Shown: piece by piece, positions 34,101-42,221 of the stretch | Layout of the letters: every line of letters starts with the position of its first letter | How positions within the stretch are numbered: the stretch's first letter is position 1 | Assembly: GCA_022376515.1 (NCBI GenBank) | Contig: WTXI01000207.1 | Coordinates: 1 to 64,000, forward strand | Direction of reading: 5' to 3' | Source of the DNA: Lactifluus volemus | Lineage: Eukaryota; Basidiomycota; Agaricomycetes; Russulales; Russulaceae | Length of the DNA: 64,000 nt | Made by a program: the position numbers and the translations under genes | Notes under the pieces: generated by a model | What the model was told of the DNA's origin: nothing | What the model saw: only the letters and a program-made list of their open reading frames with translations | The model's database searches: none

Positions 34101-37100
34101 GCTGATCGATATTATTCGATCAGCTTCAATTGTGTTCGGACGATATTCGATTTGGTTTAGCCGAAATCGATTGAATTGAATTAATTTAATCGGTATCATT
34201 CGGTATAAATTTACTTTAATCATATTCAATTTTTATCATTCGGTATAAATTTACTTAAATCGTAATCGATTTTTTATCATTCGAGTTAAATTTACTTAAA
34301 TCCACTTTTCACTGGGTATAACAGGTTAGCTACGAATACTAGTGTTTCCATTTCCTCGCGCTGAGTTAAACTATAACAAGTCCTGAGGGCGAACAACCTT
34401 CCCTGTATCAAGTCCCCCCTGGGGAGAAATAGACAATTTTACGTTACTGTGACCGATGGGTCGAGGACATGGAAAACGCGATCTGTGCGGAGTGTTGGGC
34501 AACGCGTGGAATGGAACGAGAACATCGAAACCTTGTGAGAAACATCACATTTTCATCACAATTTAGAACTGACCCTCTTGCAGTGCTATACAGCCCCTCT
34601 TCAGCGTTACAGTCTCTCTTTATGCGAAAAGCTCAATACATAAAGATATCCTTATCGGAACGAAGGAGATCCCCTGTGAACCCCAGCGTGGTTCGTCTTT
34701 TCCTTAGAATTCTTATTCACTTGGCTGAGTATCCTACATATAGAACTTGATATTATTCTGAGCAGTGCTGACGGACATGCTGGACGTCTAACTGAGCCGG
34801 CCACGCTCTTGGAAATCACCGTATCAGTAAACCCCAGTTCTTCGCTTACTGCAGCAGTTAATACCGCCAACTCCGCAACAGCTGATCGAGACAACCATGC
34901 TCTCGACAATCAGACGGAGAAATTAACTGTTGCTCTCGGCCGCGCCGAAGACGCTATCAATATAATGGAGACATGGAGCAGTGCTGTTGATGTTATCAAG
35001 CGGGTGATGGATGCTGTCAGTCCCATCGCAGCAGTATGCCATGTTTTATTGCCTACCCATACCTAAGCTAACTTCGGTCCTTTAGTTGCAACCCTGTGCA
35101 AACCTAGCATGGAGTCTGTTCTCAAAGATTCCCGAGGTACGTCTTCTTTTCTTTGTCAGGAATACTGAAGGTTCACCGTTTTCTCATTTCGGTGCTAGAC
35201 CTTGCTACGGCAGGCTCAGCGTGACGACAACGTCCGAGCACTATTTGAAGCGATACGTGATGCGTTTGAATTTTCAAAAGATGCCGATGTTTTGAGGAGC
35301 ATTAAACCGGAGTCTAGGCAAGCGAGAATCCTTGAGGAGATGCTGCAGTGTGTCTTCGAGATTGGGAAATTTATCGAATTGTATGCGAAGCATATGCAAG
35401 TCGGTAGGTCGTGGTTGACCTCTCTTGTTGGTGATCATAAACATGAGATTGGCAGGCACGCGGACTTGGCGGAATATCTTTGGTCAAGTTGACGAGGAAA
35501 TTGAACAGTACCGCACGACCCTCATGCGACTGCGAGACGATTTCCTCCTGCTTGCTGCTGTCACCATCGAGGTTGCTGTGCTCGGGATGCAGCACGATGT
35601 GAGCAAAATACAGGGCGACGTGAACAAAGTACAGGGCGGTGTGAGCAAAGTACAGGATGGCGTAAGTAATATCCAGGCCGACGTGAGTAATTTGCCAAGT
35701 TCGAGTTTTTCGACTCGTTAAACGATTCCACAGGTAATGGCGATGTTAAACCAAACATCAGAAGCCGGTGCGTAATTCTGGTTTTTATAACACCATCAAA
35801 TCGTCGATCTGACAAAGGCTCACAGAATTGGGTGTAATAATCAGAGAATTGCCCTATAAAGGAGGCTGGCGACACGGTGATAAGAAGCGCTGTCTTCCTG
35901 GAACACGCGAAGACTTCTTGGATTATATCGTCAAGTGGGTCGAGAATCCAGAATCCAACCGTGGGCTCATTCTCCTCGGCCAAGCGGGAACAGGAAAGTC
36001 ATCGATTGCACACGAAGTCGCACGTCGATTCGAGAACAAGTGTCTCGGCTCTTACTTCGCCTTCCTCCGAAAGGAACAGTCCAAAGACGAGGCTTACCAG
36101 CTCTTCACGACGCTTGCTCGCGATCTGTCCGATCGCAATCCTGCTTTTAAACTAGCCCTCGGCAGGGTCGTTAAGAATAATTCGTCCCTTTGTGGTACTC
36201 GAGACTATCGTACACTCTTCGAATCTCTCCTTCTTGAACCACTCAAGAACCTCGAAGTTCGTGACCCAATTCTTATCGTTATCGATGCGTTGGATGAAAG
36301 TGGTGATGCAATCGGTAAAAATGGACTCCATGTATTTCTCTCTCAACATATCTTCGAGCTCCCATCACAAGCTCGCATACTTGTCACCTCAAGGCCGGAG
36401 GATGGCATCAGAGCTGCGTTCTCCAAAGCGTTATCTGTCGACACCCTCTACATGGATGATGCCAAACTGGCTGCCAAGACGGAGCATGACATTTGCCTGT
36501 ATATCGAAAACCAGCTGCCTCATGACGTTTTCAAAAACTACGGTATCAAACTACCAAAGGCGGCAGAGGGCGTATTTCAGTGGGCAGCCGTCGCATGCGG
36601 TTTCATAAATAGCCCTCCTGCTACTTTTGGGTTCAGCAAGAAAAAGTGCGTTCAGCGCCTGTTGGGACACTCTCGAGATCTCAATGGACAAGATCCGTTG
36701 GACAAGTTGTACGAAGAAGTCCTTGAAGGTTACTTCAAACCTCTTGAAGCACAAGTTCTATTTCGGTCGGTGATGGGTCAACTTTTTGCAGCGGTCAAGC
36801 CGCTCTCCCTTGGTTCCTTGATGACCCTGCGACGGTATGCTCCCATCGATGACCCGGAGGATTCTGAAGCCGTTCTCGAGATGCTCCGCCATCTCGGTTC
36901 GCTTCTGAGTCATGTGACTTCAACTGATGAAACGCATCCAATTGTTCCTCTCCATACCTCATTCCGCGACTTTTTGACCAATAAGAAGAGCGTCGCGTTT
37001 CATGTGGACCTTTGGGAAGCCCACCATCAGTTAGCACATGCTTGTCTTGGATTGATGCTGGATACTCTCAAGTTCAACATCTGCAAACTCGAGTCGTCGT

Positions 37101-39792
37101 ATATCGCCAATAGCGATGTGCCAGACCTGGAATCTCGAATTTCCAAATACATTCCCCATGCTCTATCGTATGCCTGCCTTTTCTGGGACAACCATTTAAA
37201 ACATTTCGATTTCGAACACGACCTCTTCACGAAGCTTCGATCCCTTATGGAGACAAAGTTTTTGTTTTGGCTGGAGGTGCTTAGTATCAAGAGCAGTGTG
37301 GGCTTTTCCTCGCAAGCATTGACATCTCTGACGACATGGTTACGATTTGACCAGCAGAAGGTAGCTATATCCTATAATCGAATATGACCTGTAGTGACAA
37401 TTGGGTGAAGTCTCAACAGCCTTCCGGAACGGACGTGGGAAATCTCCTGGCATTAGCGAATGATGCATCCTCTTTTGTGCGTTATTTTGGCAAGGCGATA
37501 GCAAGGAGCGCACCACATATCTATGTCTCTGCTTTGCCCTTCGCGCCATCCTCTTCCCACACGTTCAAGAATTTCGCTCACCTATATCCTTACACATTGT
37601 CCCTGGAACGCGGGCAGTTGTCTCATTGGCCACCATTGGAAATGGAGATTACAGCACACAGAGGATCAGTCTACTGTGTTATGTTCTCACCGGATGGACA
37701 ACGCATCGCCTCTGGCTCGGGAGATCATACGATTTGTGTGTGGGATGCCACAACAGGGGAGGCTGTAGCAGGACCGTTTTCTGGTCACACCGATTCAGTA
37801 ACATGTGTTGTATTCTCACCAGACGGGCAACGCATCGCCTCGGCCTCACTAGATTCCACGATTCGCGTTTGGGATGCCACAACGGGGGAGGTCGTAGTGG
37901 GCCCATTTATTGGACACACTGCTTTGGTCCGCTCCGTCGCATTCTCTCTGGACGGCCACCGCATCGCCTCGGCCTCTGGTGACCACACGATTCGGGTATG
38001 GGACGCTGCAACAGGAGAGGTTGTAGTAGGCCCATTTATTGGACACACCGATTGGGTCCTCTCCGTTGTATTCTCACCAGATGGGAAATGCATTGCCTCG
38101 GCTTCGCAAGATTGCACAATTCGCATATGGAATGCCGCAACAGGAGAGGTTGTAGCAGGCCCATTTGTCGGACACACCAATTACGTCAATTCCGTTGCAT
38201 TCTCACCGGACGGGCGGCGCATCGCATCGGCCTCGTTCGATCACACGATCCGCGCGTGGGATGCTGCAACAGGAGAGATCGTAGTGGACCCATTCATTGG
38301 ACATACCGACGCTGTCTACTCTGTTGCTTTCTCGCCGGACGGGCAGCGTATCGCCTCAGCATCACAAGATGCCACGATTCGCGTGTGGGATGCTGCCACA
38401 GGAGAGGTCGTAGCGGGCCCATTTATTCATCACAAGAAATCCGTCCTTTCTGTTGCATTCTCACCAGACGGGCAGCGCATCGCCTCGGCCTCCGGGGATT
38501 TCAAGATTTGCGTGTGGCATGCTGCAGCAGGGGAGGTTGCAGCGGGCCACTTTACTGGACACACAGACTCTGTCCTTTCTGTTACCTTTTCACCGGACGG
38601 GCAGAGCATCGCCTCGGCCTCTGCGGATTGCAGAATTTGCGTTTGGGATGCCGCAACAGGAGAGATTGTAGCGGGCCCGTTCACTGGACACACTAAATCG
38701 GTCACTGCTGTTGCGTTCTCGCCAGACGGACTGTGCATCGCCTCTGGGTCGGATGACTGCACGATTTGTGTATGGAATACCGCAACAGGAGAGGTCGTAG
38801 CCGGCCCATTTACGGGGCACACCAATCCGGTCAGATCCGTTGCTTTCTCGCCGAACGGACAGCGCATCGCCTCGGCCTCAAGGGATTGCACAATTCGCGT
38901 GTGGGACGCTGCAACAGGAGAAGTCATAGCGGGCCCATGTATTGGGCATACCAATTGGGTCAGATCTGTTGCATTTTCGCCTAACGGACAGCGAATCGCC
39001 TCCGCCTCATTCGATTGCACTGTTCGCGTGTGGGACGCCGCAACAGGAGAGGTCGTAGCGGGCCCATTTATTGGGCACACCAATTGGGTCAAATCTGTTG
39101 CATTTTCGCCGAATGGACAGCACATCGCCTCGGCCTCATTCGATGGCACAATTCGCGTGTGGGATGCCACAACAGGGGAGGTCGTAGCGGGCCCGTTCAC
39201 AGGACACGCTGATGCAGTCTCTTCTGTTGCATTCTCACCAGATGGGCAGCGTATTGCCTCAGCCTCTTATGACACGATTTGCGTGTGGAATGCCACGACC
39301 TGGGAGGTCGTAGCAGGTCCGTTTACTGGACACACCGACAGTGTCTACTCTGTTGCATTCTCACCAGATGGAAAGCACGTCACCTCGGCCTCGGCAGATC
39401 AGACGATACGTATGTGGGATGTTGCAGCAGGGGAGTGCGAGTTGGAAGCGGGCTCGTCTATTGGACCCACTGAACCAGGTTTGTTGATTCCATCCTCATC
39501 GAACAGGCGGCCCATCAACTCGGCCTCGCAAACGCTTGCTATTCGTGTGAAAGGGAGAGCAGGAAATATTGAGAAAATCTATTTTATGGACAGGGTTTTG
39601 GTCAGTAGTGATGGTTGGGTGTACGGGGAAGAGGGGGAGCTTTTCTTATGGGTGCCCCAGATTCACCGACCATACCTTCAGAGATCTAACACTGTCTGGA
39701 TCGCAGGCAGACATTATACCCAGCTTGAGTTTTCAAAATTTGTTCATGGATCGAATTGGGCTACAGTATCTGTTCATGGCTCATCTAAATAG
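13112..39792 (+). CDS. NLR-type STAND protein: C2, helical domain, NACHT, 14 WD40; 21-kb transposon-filled intron
   Basis: Eleven exons join in frame to 1690 aa: 13112-13206, 13264-13317, 34433-34534, 34584-34690, 34744-35033, 35086-35136, 35199-35403, 35456-35682, 35734-35767, 35826-37360, 37420-39792. Residues about 35-180 form a C2-like beta domain (LLQIQVTGT across the giant intron, then FYVTVTDGSRTWKTRSV and DILIGTKEIP). A helical fungal STAND N-terminal region and short coiled coil (VSKIQGDVNKVQGG) follow. The NACHT part has Walker A GQAGTGKSS and Walker B ILIVIDALDES. The tail holds 14 WD40 repeats of 43 residues. Fungal NLRs of this build act as cytosolic sensors in self/non-self recognition and cell death. 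Intron 2 keeps a GTATCT donor and AAATAG acceptor, but carries the whole 13371-34378 transposon nest. Without the insert and one TSD it would be 102 nt. Whether full-length mRNA is still made cannot be told from sequence. Confidence 0.85.
13371..13756 (+). repeat. Copia 5' LTR
   Basis: 386 bp. It contains a TATA-like GCATATAAGC at 13571-13580, then a strong hairpin (CCTCAGCG...CGCTGAGG, 13601-13630). A second near-copy of the TTTCCATTTCCTCGCGCTGAG block with TTAAACTATAACA lies at the 3' end (13718-13756), so the LTR end has a short internal tandem duplication. Confidence 0.95.
18171..18182. repeat. LINE target-site duplication, left
   Basis: GCCGCCGGAGAC, repeated exactly at 25515-25526 on the other side of the LINE; the copia pol frame continues across after removing one copy. 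Confidence 0.95.
18373..22240 (-). pseudogene. LINE ORF2: endonuclease-reverse transcriptase, two frameshifts
   Basis: The frame starts at 22240 (ILSVNMRRRN, then VQEPWFG, the N-terminal APE endonuclease motifs). It ends early near 22037, and the endonuclease continues in another frame (VVGDFNTHSAMWSP near 21800). A second shift falls at a run of eight G (21478-21485, plus strand), after which an open frame of about 1020 codons carries the RT: FFDIQGFFDN, YGTPQGSPLSP and LYVDDG. A C-terminal finger of C-C-H-H-C type (FCPCND...HVLFDCHLHSDH) lies near 18500. The two breaks mean no active ORF2 in this copy, unless they are sequence errors in homopolymer-like context. Confidence 0.9.
22231..25359 (-). 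pseudogene. LINE ORF1: gag-like RNA-binding protein with in-frame stop
   Basis: From the ATG at 25359 the frame is open to a TGA at 24582-24580 (after SWVKDMA) and continues in the same frame to 22231. A single nonsense change, probably TGG to TGA, splits an otherwise 1042-codon ORF1. The N-terminal part is Pro-rich, with a charged coiled region near 24300-24550. The C-terminal third has three cysteine fingers (CNRCWALGHQVVRC, CPRCGGPHPLEQHANLC, CHCESTCLNCARTKRK). Its stop overlaps the ATG of ORF2 by 10 nt, as expected for coupled translation. Confidence 0.88.
25515..25526. repeat. LINE target-site duplication, right
   Basis: GCCGCCGGAGAC, identical to 18171-18182. Confidence 0.95.
25641..25650 (+). 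promoter_or_regulatory. Copia polypurine tract
   Basis: TGAGGGGGTG lies directly before the 3' LTR and overlaps the pol stop codon. This is the usual place of the plus-strand primer in LTR elements. Confidence 0.7.
25651..25980 (+). repeat. Copia 3' LTR, first part
   Basis: Matches 13371-13700 except two transitions (CAGTG for CAGCG, TCGAC for TCAAC). It is cut after ATAAC by the DNA transposon; the rest is at 34323-34378. Confidence 0.95.
25981..26012 (+). repeat. Terminal inverted repeat, left
   Basis: 32 bp, ACCCAGTCAAAAGTGG then A/T-rich; pairs with 34286-34317 with one C/G mismatch at position 8. Confidence 0.95.
26020..26320. repeat. Subterminal A/T-rich repeats
   Basis: Five or more short direct copies of a unit of about 31-32 bp (GAATTGAATACTTGATT plus GATCGAA) lie just inside the left end. 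Similar but different A/T-rich repeats (TTTATCATTCG, TTTACTTAAATC) lie at 34180-34300. Such arrays are typical transposase-binding regions in CACTA-type elements. Confidence 0.7.
26484..28480 (-). CDS. Accessory protein of the Tnp2 transposon
   Basis: A multi-exon gene. The ATG at 28480 gives an acidic start (MSFMDVDEPYTLSDSD). The long second exon (about 28190-27519) has YWYEEDYNE and a block TARRIWRVFYEQ...ASPWGKVN...FPILRLCHAHWKACKI. Pro/Ala-rich exons follow, and the last two exons read EYLKDHPTVTREEFAKVW and RYKQLELEKKQEKK to the stop at 26484. This layout resembles the second gene commonly found beside Tnp2 transposases in basidiomycetes; its role in transposition is not known to me. 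Donor-acceptor pairs for exons 2-3 and the last exon are clear. The borders between 28250 and 28190 and between 27310 and 26720 are uncertain, so the exact protein is not fixed. Confidence 0.65.
28823..28953. repeat. Intergenic repeat of Tnp2 element, copy 1
   Basis: About 130 bp nearly identical to 30339-30473 (GGACGGCCCGACCCGAGGAC to AAGCGTTGCACATTAA). Each copy lies 40-65 bp beyond the stop of a minus-strand gene (29016 and 30522). Confidence 0.85.
29016..29830 (-). CDS. Transposon-encoded protein with CxxC tandem repeats
   Basis: Exons 29830-29622 and 29571-29016 with a 50-nt intron (GTGCGA...CTCCAG) give 254 aa in frame. The middle consists of four 16-residue repeats of the type VHYASCAPCTSHVPHG, each with a CxxC pair, coded by 48-bp DNA repeats. 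The C-terminal part is acidic and ends near TPSDCDE. No known domain is recognised. The regularly spaced CxxC pairs could bind metal or form disulphides; this is inference. The gene lies between the accessory gene and the transposase, same strand. Confidence 0.6.
29231..29420. repeat. 48-bp tandem repeat, four units
   Basis: Units start near 29231, 29279, 29327 and 29375 with TGCACGGCGCACAAGAAG or TGCAGGGCGCACAAGAAG. The repeat length is a multiple of three, so the coding frame is kept. Confidence 0.9.
30339..30473. repeat. Intergenic repeat of Tnp2 element, copy 2
   Basis: Near-identical to 28823-28953. Just left of it (30058-30095) a palindrome around CTTAGGATCTTCG and CGAAGATGCTAAG resembles CTTAGGATCGAAGATCCTAAG near 28749. 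Confidence 0.85.
30522..33467 (-). CDS. tnp2: Tnp2-type transposase
   Basis: Exons 33467-30905 and 30838-30522, joined by a 66-nt intron (GTACGC...TTTGCAG), give 959 aa. The conserved core has MLSIDGAQLYQHKQSD, WIYIWVLLDLPPDLRYKKKY, GGFIPGPHKPKNLDSFLFP, GHHGAFGCRLYCG and FAIDIMHLISLNLPDLFLGL, typical of the basidiomycete Tnp2/Transposase_21 (CACTA-like) family. A CxxC pair at about residue 220 (CDKTICPVCQE) resembles its usual finger. The small last exon (YALVSMWSEPDARLL...FFVVEKPGLEAF) is the family's C-terminal end and would be missed without splicing. The frame is uninterrupted, so this copy may be active. Confidence 0.88.
33468..34285. other. Right subterminal region of the Tnp2 element
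   Basis: No gene supported; probably the transposase promoter followed by A/T-rich subterminal repeats from about 34030. The 107-aa minus frame at 33618-33941 has no features. Confidence 0.5.
34286..34317 (-). repeat. Terminal inverted repeat, right
   Basis: Reverse complement of 25981-26012 with one mismatch. Confidence 0.95.
34323..34378 (+). repeat. Copia 3' LTR, second part
   Basis: Matches 13701-13756 with one transition (CTAGTG for CTAGCG). Ends TATAACA and is followed by the TSD AGTCC. Confidence 0.95.
37645..39450 (+). repeat. Fourteen 129-bp WD40-coding repeats
   Basis: Each unit codes for 43 residues around GHT..V..VAFSPDGQRIASAS.D.TIRVWDAATGEVVAGP. Units are nearly identical at the DNA level, which marks ongoing unequal exchange or gene conversion. 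Unit 13 has lost one codon (SYDTICVW). Variation is concentrated at the two residues after GHT and the residues around the Asp after ASAS. Confidence 0.95.
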
Positions 39793-40322
39793 ATTTGCAG
39801 GAGTTGCTCCCGGGCTGGCCTTACTCTGTGTGCAATTTCATGTCTTCCAATCGGTCTTCTCCCTTTTCCCACGATTACGATGTTCAGCAGTACCGCTCGG
39901 GCCATGACTGGCATTGCTGCCTGGCATGGACTGCGAACTACTAGGGGTTTTCCCCAAAAATAAATCAAGCGCGCGCCGTCTCTCTTTTTGTACTTCACGA
40001 ACATTTTTGGATCGATCGTGTTCTGAAGGTTCAACGGGTTTTTTCTCCCCGATATCTTTTTCGTGACCACATTTTCCTTCCACGTTTGATTTTCTTTCGC
40101 ACTTTCTGTTGTGTAACATGACGTAAAGGAAACAGGAGTAGCCAACAGCGCCAAGTGATGATGAACGCAACGCAACTTGAAAGAGTTGTATTTAAGGATA
40201 ACGATGGCACGCTACTGCTTGTACTGCACGTGAATAAAAATTACCGTTCTCTCGGGACTTGCCGTCTGCCTGCGTCAGCCAAAAAAGTTGCAAGTTCTGT
40301 CCTACAGTACAGCATTGTTTTA
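39793..40322. other. Intergenic with a candidate small gene
   Basis: Between the NLR stop and the TBCA start. The only notable content is the charged minus-strand frame listed separately. Confidence 0.5.
39838..40119 (-). CDS. Hypothetical small charged protein
   Basis: 93 codons from ATG at 40119, rich in Lys, Glu and Arg (EKDIGEKKPVEPSEHDRSKN, VREVQKERRRALDLF). It is divergent to TBCA, 203 nt apart. No domain is recognised and another frame over the same DNA is also open, so it may be chance. Confidence 0.25.
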   Translation of the reverse strand: MLHNRKCERKSNVEGKCGHEKDIGEKKPVEPSEHDRSKNVREVQKERRRALDLFLGKTPSSSQSMPGSNASHGPSGTAEHRNRGKREKTDWKT

Positions 40323-40871
40323 ATGAGCGATACAGCGGCGACTCGCAAACAGCTCAAGATCAAAGCTGGGGTTGTGAAACGGTCCGTTTTGACTCCCATC
40401 ATCTTACCACACACTTGCAGAAAAAATGCCAACATCCCTTCGTTCTAAGATACCAGAAGGAACTGGCTCTCTATCGTGCGGAGGTCTTGGAGAACGGAAA
40501 GAAGCTTGAATCGCTTACGGCTACCAAAGGAGAATCGTGGGACGTTAAAAACGCGGTATGTGTGATCCTATCACTTTCGCCTTTCTTTTTTCTTATCGTG
40601 CTCAACGTTTCCCATCCCAATTACTAGTCAAACCTAGTGCGCGAGAGCGAAAACATGGTCCGCGATACTACGACACGACTCGAGAGGGCCACGGGAGAAC
40701 TTGAGGATCTCCTGGTATGTTCTACACGTACTGTACATCTGGTCTCATCGCACTTTCTGATTATTATGACCTCTCTCTCAGACATCCGCCAAGAGGCATG
40801 CGGAACTGGAAGAGGATCCGGAACTGCGCGAAGCGGAGATCGTACTGTCAGCGGCTCATAGTAGCGCTTGA
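40323..40871 (+). CDS. TBCA: Tubulin-folding cofactor A
   Basis: Exons 40323-40381, 40450-40555, 40628-40714 and 40782-40871 give 113 aa in frame. TBCA captures released beta-tubulin during tubulin folding in the cytosol and is a short three-helix protein of about 110 residues, as here. Visible family marks: RKQLKIKAGVVKR at the start, ESWDVKNA before the second junction, ESENMVRDTTTRLERATGEL in exon 3, and AEIVLSAAHSS at the end. The first intron needs the acceptor TTCTAAG; the stronger TTGCAG upstream (40420) would put a stop in frame. With TTCTAAG the spacing between motifs equals that of animal TBCA. A decayed copy lies at 9475-9840. Confidence 0.82.
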
Positions 40872-41285
40872 TGATGAAATGGGAGGACAAATGCAGGAAG
40901 TTGGAGGATACTGTGTAGGTGTAAGAAAGATTCGGTCGAGTCGTGTTTGTCTTCCGCGCTCTCCAAGGCTTCTTCCATGTGTTTCACAATGAGATCGAAT
41001 TTCTCCTATATGCGGTCAATTCCCTCAGCTGGCCTTTCGATTTTCGATACAATACTCAGACTATACTCTCAAAACCATCTCAAAGAAACGGGATACGTCC
41101 AGTAGCAATGCCACCATCCCCTATGCGGCTTCTTTAACGGCCAGTGACCGTTGTATGCGCCCAAAGTACACGTGCCCACGATCTGGTTTACTCGTTAGAG
41201 AGATATCAGCGAGTGTGATTTACGCAAAGCGTGTAATATAGTACAATGGCAAATCCTAAGATCAACGTACGTGCCATGTCTCCTT
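40872..41285. other. 3' flanks of TBCA and MED11
   Basis: Convergent intergenic stretch; no gene seen. Confidence 0.5.
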
Positions 41286-42019
41286 CTACTTCGCCAGACT
41301 CATATAAGCGTCCTCATTCTGATCCTCAGCCGTCCTCCCCCCTGCCTCAGCAGCGACCTCGGCGCGCCTGGCGTCCCTCAACCGACCGAGCGCATCGAGC
41401 ACGCCGCGCCACGCATCGCGCTCCACACGCTCCTCTAGCAACCCGCGCGTCTTTGCTTTCGGTTTTGTGTCCCCATCGTTTCCAGCACCAGCATTTGTGC
41501 TTGGCGCAGCAGGAGCATGACCAGCGGGAGGGAGGGGAAGTCCGACACCCTGCGGTGGAGGTACAAATCCGGTCGGAGGGGCAGTGAGTACTGCGGGAGG
41601 GATGCGCTCTGAACGGATATGCGCGAGCGAGGATCGGAGGGCCGTTTGGATACCCTATTTTCGATGGATGGGAATGTTTGGATAGATAGGAGAGAACAAG
41701 ACGCACGTCGAGAGTTTCAAAGTATTGACCTACTTCAGCGACAAATTGTTCGCTACGTTCGTCGCCCTGCGGGAGTCCTGCATCTGGCGCATCGGTTTGG
41801 GGGAGAGAGAGTAGGGCGAGGGAGGAACTTGCGAGGGAAAGAAGACGACCGATATCCTGGAAGTGTGTATGCTCAGTTGGGGTTATGGTTTACCTGTTTT
41901 TTTTTGGCTGCCTCTAAGCTGACCTTTTCCACTTTGCCGAGGTCATGTATTTGACGAGCTGTGCGGGATGAGGACCATATCGGATCAACGTCATAGTCCT
42001 GCACAGCTGGAGTTGACAT
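41286..42019 (-). CDS. MED11: Mediator complex subunit 11
   Basis: Exons 42019-41924, 41856-41707 and 41654-41286 (introns 67 and 52 nt, GTCAGC...TTCCAG and GTGCGT...AAATAG) give 204 aa. MED11 is a head-module subunit that pairs with MED22 and links Mediator to RNA polymerase II. The MED11 helical core is visible: ARQIHDLGKVEK joined to DIGRLLSLASSSLALLSLPQ, then GDERSEQFVAEVGQYFETLD joined to GIQTALRSSLAHIRSERIPP. A fungal C-terminal helix follows (LLEERVERDAWRGVLDALGR). No single open frame shows the gene. The start is set at 42019 because the upstream extension begins only with TTG at 42091 and a TTTAAA box lies at 42101-42110. It is divergent from the Nudix gene. Confidence 0.82.
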
Positions 42020-42041
42020 GTTTTGCTGTGCTTTGTCCGGA

Positions 42042-42048
42042 TATAAAA
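42042..42048 (+). promoter_or_regulatory. TATA box for the Nudix gene
   Basis: TATAAAA on the plus strand, about 175 nt upstream of the ATG at 42222. The leader contains a (CAA)n run at 42180-42200. Confidence 0.45.
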
Positions 42049-42100
42049 AGTGGCGGAGTGTACGAGTCGAGTCAAGGTCGCTGTCAGCCAACTCTGGTTG

Positions 42101-42110
42101 GTTTTTAAAC
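42101..42110 (-). promoter_or_regulatory. TATA-like box for MED11
   Basis: GTTTAAAAAC on the minus strand, about 85 nt upstream of the MED11 ATG at 42019. It interleaves with the plus-strand TATA box at 42042. Confidence 0.4.
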
Positions 42111-42221
42111 CCGGCCCACTATCACCCTTTACCAGCTTTACCCGCTCGCACACGCACACTCAATCCTCCCGATAAACATTAACAACAACAACAACAACAA
42201 TAGCAGCGACGAACAAGAACC

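Larger units (their letters stand above)
25981..34317 (-). mobile_element. Tnp2-family (CACTA-like) DNA transposon with three genes
   Basis: 8.3 kb between 32-bp terminal inverted repeats (25981-26012 and 34286-34317, one mismatch), starting ACCCAGT and not CACTA. ATAAC occurs on both sides (25976-25980, 34318-34322), giving a 5-bp target duplication; 6 bp (TATAAC) is possible if the terminal A/T is counted differently. It carries a Tnp2-type transposase, an accessory gene and a Cys-repeat gene, all on the minus strand, and A/T-rich subterminal repeats. Excising it restores a copia LTR identical in length to the 5' one. Confidence 0.93.
13371..34378 (+). mobile_element. Ty1/copia LTR retrotransposon with two later insertions
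   Basis: Two 386-bp LTRs with TG...CA ends (TGTTGGAG...TATAACA) bound the element, and the 5-bp target duplication AGTCC lies at 13366-13370 and 34379-34383. The 3' LTR is split by a DNA transposon and pol is split by a LINE; removing both leaves an element of about 5.3 kb. It lies in intron 2 of the NLR gene, same strand. The LTRs differ at only three sites, all changes between CG and TG or CA, which suggests a recent insertion with methylation-type decay. Confidence 0.95.

Noticed and set aside
25968..34325. 8-bp target duplication for the Tnp2 element
   Set aside because: Only ATAAC (or TATAAC with a shifted end) matches; the next bases differ (AC against GG).
37384..39792. A stand-alone WD40 protein starting at 37384
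   Set aside because: The ATG lies inside an intron (37361-37419) that joins the NACHT exon to the WD40 exon in frame.
42019..42091. N-terminal extension of MED11
   Set aside because: It begins with TTG, not ATG, and overlaps the likely promoter.
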